From positions 292,626 to 356,625 of the forward strand of contig LSRX01000519.1 in assembly GCA_001939145.1 (NCBI GenBank): a DNA stretch of 64,000 bases. The letters are read 5' to 3'. Of this stretch, positions 61,560-64,000 are shown piece after piece (position 1 is the first letter of the stretch; each line of letters opens with the position of its first letter). Position numbers and translations under genes: made by a program. Source of the DNA: Symbiodinium microadriaticum (lineage: Eukaryota > Sar > Dinophyceae > Suessiales > Symbiodiniaceae). The notes under the pieces are model-generated. The model ran no database searches. It had not been told where the DNA came from and saw nothing but the letters and a program-made list of their open reading frames with translations.

Positions 61560-64000
61560 ATGGCGCAACACACCAGATTCACAATTCTGAGAGCGAGAGC
61601 TGCAGACAAAAAAGACGAAAGTGGCAAAGCTCGTGGCCCCAGAAACTCAACATGTTGTACATGCCTTTCACAGGAAGCTCGAGTTTGCCATGTTGACAGC
61701 TCTGGGGCCAAGAACGAGCTTCAGGTTGCAGGCAGAGTGCTGACAGCGCGAGCGGATAAAGCTCGAAACATTCGTTGAGATGTGTCGGCAGGCCAGTTGT
61801 GCTTTGGAGGGACAAACGAGCAATCTTTTGCAGTGCCACCTACATCTCTCTGTTCATAAAGGACCTCAAGTGGGTTTGTGCTTGTTTTTGGCCACTCCAG
61901 GGCGTCATCCCAAAGAGTGCAACAGGTAGAATTTGCCCGGCACACTGTCGAACATAAGTCAAGAGTCTGTCAGATGCTGCAGTGAGTGTTGTGCAACTTC
62001 CCAGAACTTTTGCCTTCGCATTGCAGAAGGCAGCCATGCACGTGCGCAGAATCCGAACCCTTAACCAGCTTTGAAGTCATCCAAGGGCACTGCGCTTCGT
62101 CTTGAAACGAGGCCTTGGAGCAGGCGTGTCTTCCAAGGGACACATGCATACATGCTTGTTGTAATGTGATGGATCCAATTAAGCCAGAAGCAAGCTTTCG
62201 TTGTGCGAAGATCTTCTGCGACACAGTTTTCGTTGTCCTGATCGGGACCATGTCTCAGCCGTTCAAGAATGTATGCGAGTAGCTTGAGCAGCGAAGCAGC
62301 AACATTTTCAGTTCTTTCATGCGACCCTTCGAATCCACCGGAGCCCAACATGCCCGGCCGTAATCCACAGTCTACCCTCCACCCTCCTGGACGTGGTAAC
62401 ACTGGTCGCTCTGCTCTGAGAACGATCGGAGCTGACTCGTGAAATCCGTCTCATTGAGACGCGACTCGGAGTCACCTGGCCGGAGGGACGGGCTTTGGGG
62501 CTTTGGGCTTTGTTCGTTATGAGCGTGCTTGATCACATTTGTTCACGCCACAGTACGTTCTTTCGAACAGTTGCACCAACATATGGCACGCCGTCTTGGG
62601 AGTCAGCGCTTGCCTCCTTCAAGCCCAGACCCACGAGTTGCCGGTTGACGCCGTCGGCCATCAGCTCCACTCGCCGGCGCAGTGACTGGACAGGGCTCGG
62701 ATCTTTGCTCGGTTCACGAGAGACCCGAACCCGAACGACCCCCGAACGACCCGACCGGCCGCCCCGACCGGCGCCCGGCCTCGCCCTCATAGAGGAGACG
62801 CGCCATGTTCAAGGAAGAAGCCGGGCCGCTCAGCTTCTCGACGCCGTGGATCATCTCCTACGAGGGTCTAACAAAAGCCATCACAGTTTTTCGACGAACA
62901 ACACGTGACGCCCATCGCCACCCACGGCACCTCTGCGCTAAGATCGCCAGCATCATTGGCACAAAGGAGATCGAATATGTCCTTCGGGTACTATGGACAT
63001 AACCGAATCATACTGCTTCTTTCACAGTGCAGCCAAAGATCATCGCTTGCCATGACAGAGGTGTCGAAGCCCATTGCGCTTAACCACCTGGCAACCTTGG
63101 ATCAGTCTTGGCTTGTGCAGAACTGCACCGGTAGGAGAGCCCAGGGTCTCAAACCGTACTTGAGGCACCCAGTCCTTGGGCTTAGTTATTAGCCACTCTG
63201 CACATCATGGCCTGCTAAGGAAGGGTTCGTGCTGAGTTCTTGAGGATTCTTACTGCTTTCTGAACATCAACTTATGTTCGTGTCTGCCCATGCAGTGTGT
63301 CAGTGTGTTTCCCTGACTGGAAGAGACAGTTTAGTGGGCGGACTTCGCTGCGCCGGCGGTGTCAGGCGACGGGAGGTGTGCTGGGAGCACCTGGAGAACC
63401 GTGCTTCGGTCTGGGAGAATTGAACACCGAGTGGATCGGGTGTTGCGAGAAAGGACATCCGATCTCCGACACCCGACCTGCATTGTTGCCACGCGCCTGG
63501 CTCAGAGGCTTAGTTTACCCCAGCAGGAGAGATCCGTCATCACCATCAGCAACGGCATGCCACACGAGGAGCCGGGAGTTCGTGACAATGCCAGTAGGAA
63601 AAAAGGCCCCTTTACACATCGGCCCATAGGGATTACAAAGGCTTTTCCAGCTGTGGGGCACGACGAAGCTGAGATGCTGGCGAGCGGGGTTCGAAACTTG
63701 GGCTCTGTGTCTATATTCCTACTTGACTTGTGTTCAAGTTTTCAGGCCATATTGACAAGCTTGTGCCTTGCAGAGCGCAGCGAGACCCTGAACTCAAACA
63801 AAATGGGCTCATCTACGATCGCTAGCCTTGCCATATTCCTAAATAGTCTCCATTATGGCGACGCGTTATGCCTAGACGGTATTGGCATTGGATTAATGGT
63901 TCGGGCTGCTTCTTATTTCTGGGTTGAAAACTAAGCGACCGGCCTACTTGTTGCTAAATGTTCTGAGCGCACTGGTGGCATGCATTTTCGGCTATTCCGA
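61560..64000. other. No gene identified
   Basis: Minus-strand frames 62402-62061 (VAASLLKLLAYILERLRHG) and 61945-61721 (STNPLEVLYEQRDVGGTAKD) could be N-terminal exons of the channel or part of another gene. Plus-strand frames 62495-62908 and 63359-63934 have no motif. A GACCCGAACGACC-type GC-rich repeat lies at about 62720-62775. Confidence 0.3.

Overview
The window looks like nuclear DNA of a dinoflagellate, most likely a symbiodiniacean or other Suessiales relative. Four observations support this. (1) A 19-nt match to the dinoflagellate trans-spliced leader (DinoSL) heads a LINE on the minus strand, and a shorter relic sits near 38.92 kb. (2) Every gene that can be recognised is on the minus strand, as in dinoflagellate unidirectional gene clusters. 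(3) In the best-resolved gene (CDC27/APC3) six consecutive exons join exactly in frame only if the introns start with GC or GA instead of GT. (4) Microsatellites, telomere-like heptamers and decayed retroelements fill the space between genes.

Layout. 1-6.6 kb: unidentified minus-strand coding-like fragments, a degenerate array with seven CCCTAAA heptamers, and long CTG/CTA and GAT/CAT microsatellites. 6.9-9.7 kb: a multi-exon type I DnaJ (Hsp40) gene with glycine/methionine-rich linker, four-motif zinc finger and C-terminal substrate domain, but no visible J domain. 10.0-15.4 kb: a decayed tyrosine-recombinase retroelement (gag-like, RT, RNase H, recombinase) whose direct repeats are laid out like the split direct repeats of PAT/Ngaro-type elements. 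15.3-18.5 kb: low-complexity Q/P/T-rich reading frames. 18.5-23.0 kb: a LINE with coiled-coil ORF1, AP-endonuclease and RT, broken by frameshifts, with the spliced-leader sequence at its 5' end. 23.1-28.2 kb: Q/P-rich frames and a signal-peptide-bearing mucin-like S/T-rich repeat protein. 28.6-32.4 kb: unidentified minus-strand exons. A 25-N assembly gap lies at 33.0 kb. 33.8-38.9 kb: a short inverted-repeat element and a multi-copy-type gene family headed by a spliced-leader relic. 39.1-44.2 kb: a gene with C2-domain-like segments. 44.9-49.2 kb: a very AT-rich island unlike its flanks, containing a minisatellite, inverted repeats and one GC-rich 155-codon frame. 51.2-53.7 kb: CDC27/APC3. 58.7-61.6 kb: a voltage-gated cation channel with C-terminal EF-hand-like region. 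62-64 kb: nothing recognised.

The housekeeping genes (DnaJ, CDC27, ion channel) are unrelated in function; their shared strand reflects dinoflagellate genome organisation and not an operon. Exon coordinates for CDC27 exons 52,084-52,710 were checked base by base; most other gene limits are approximate because introns are numerous and splice sites non-canonical. Family assignments are from recognised motifs and were not searched against databases.
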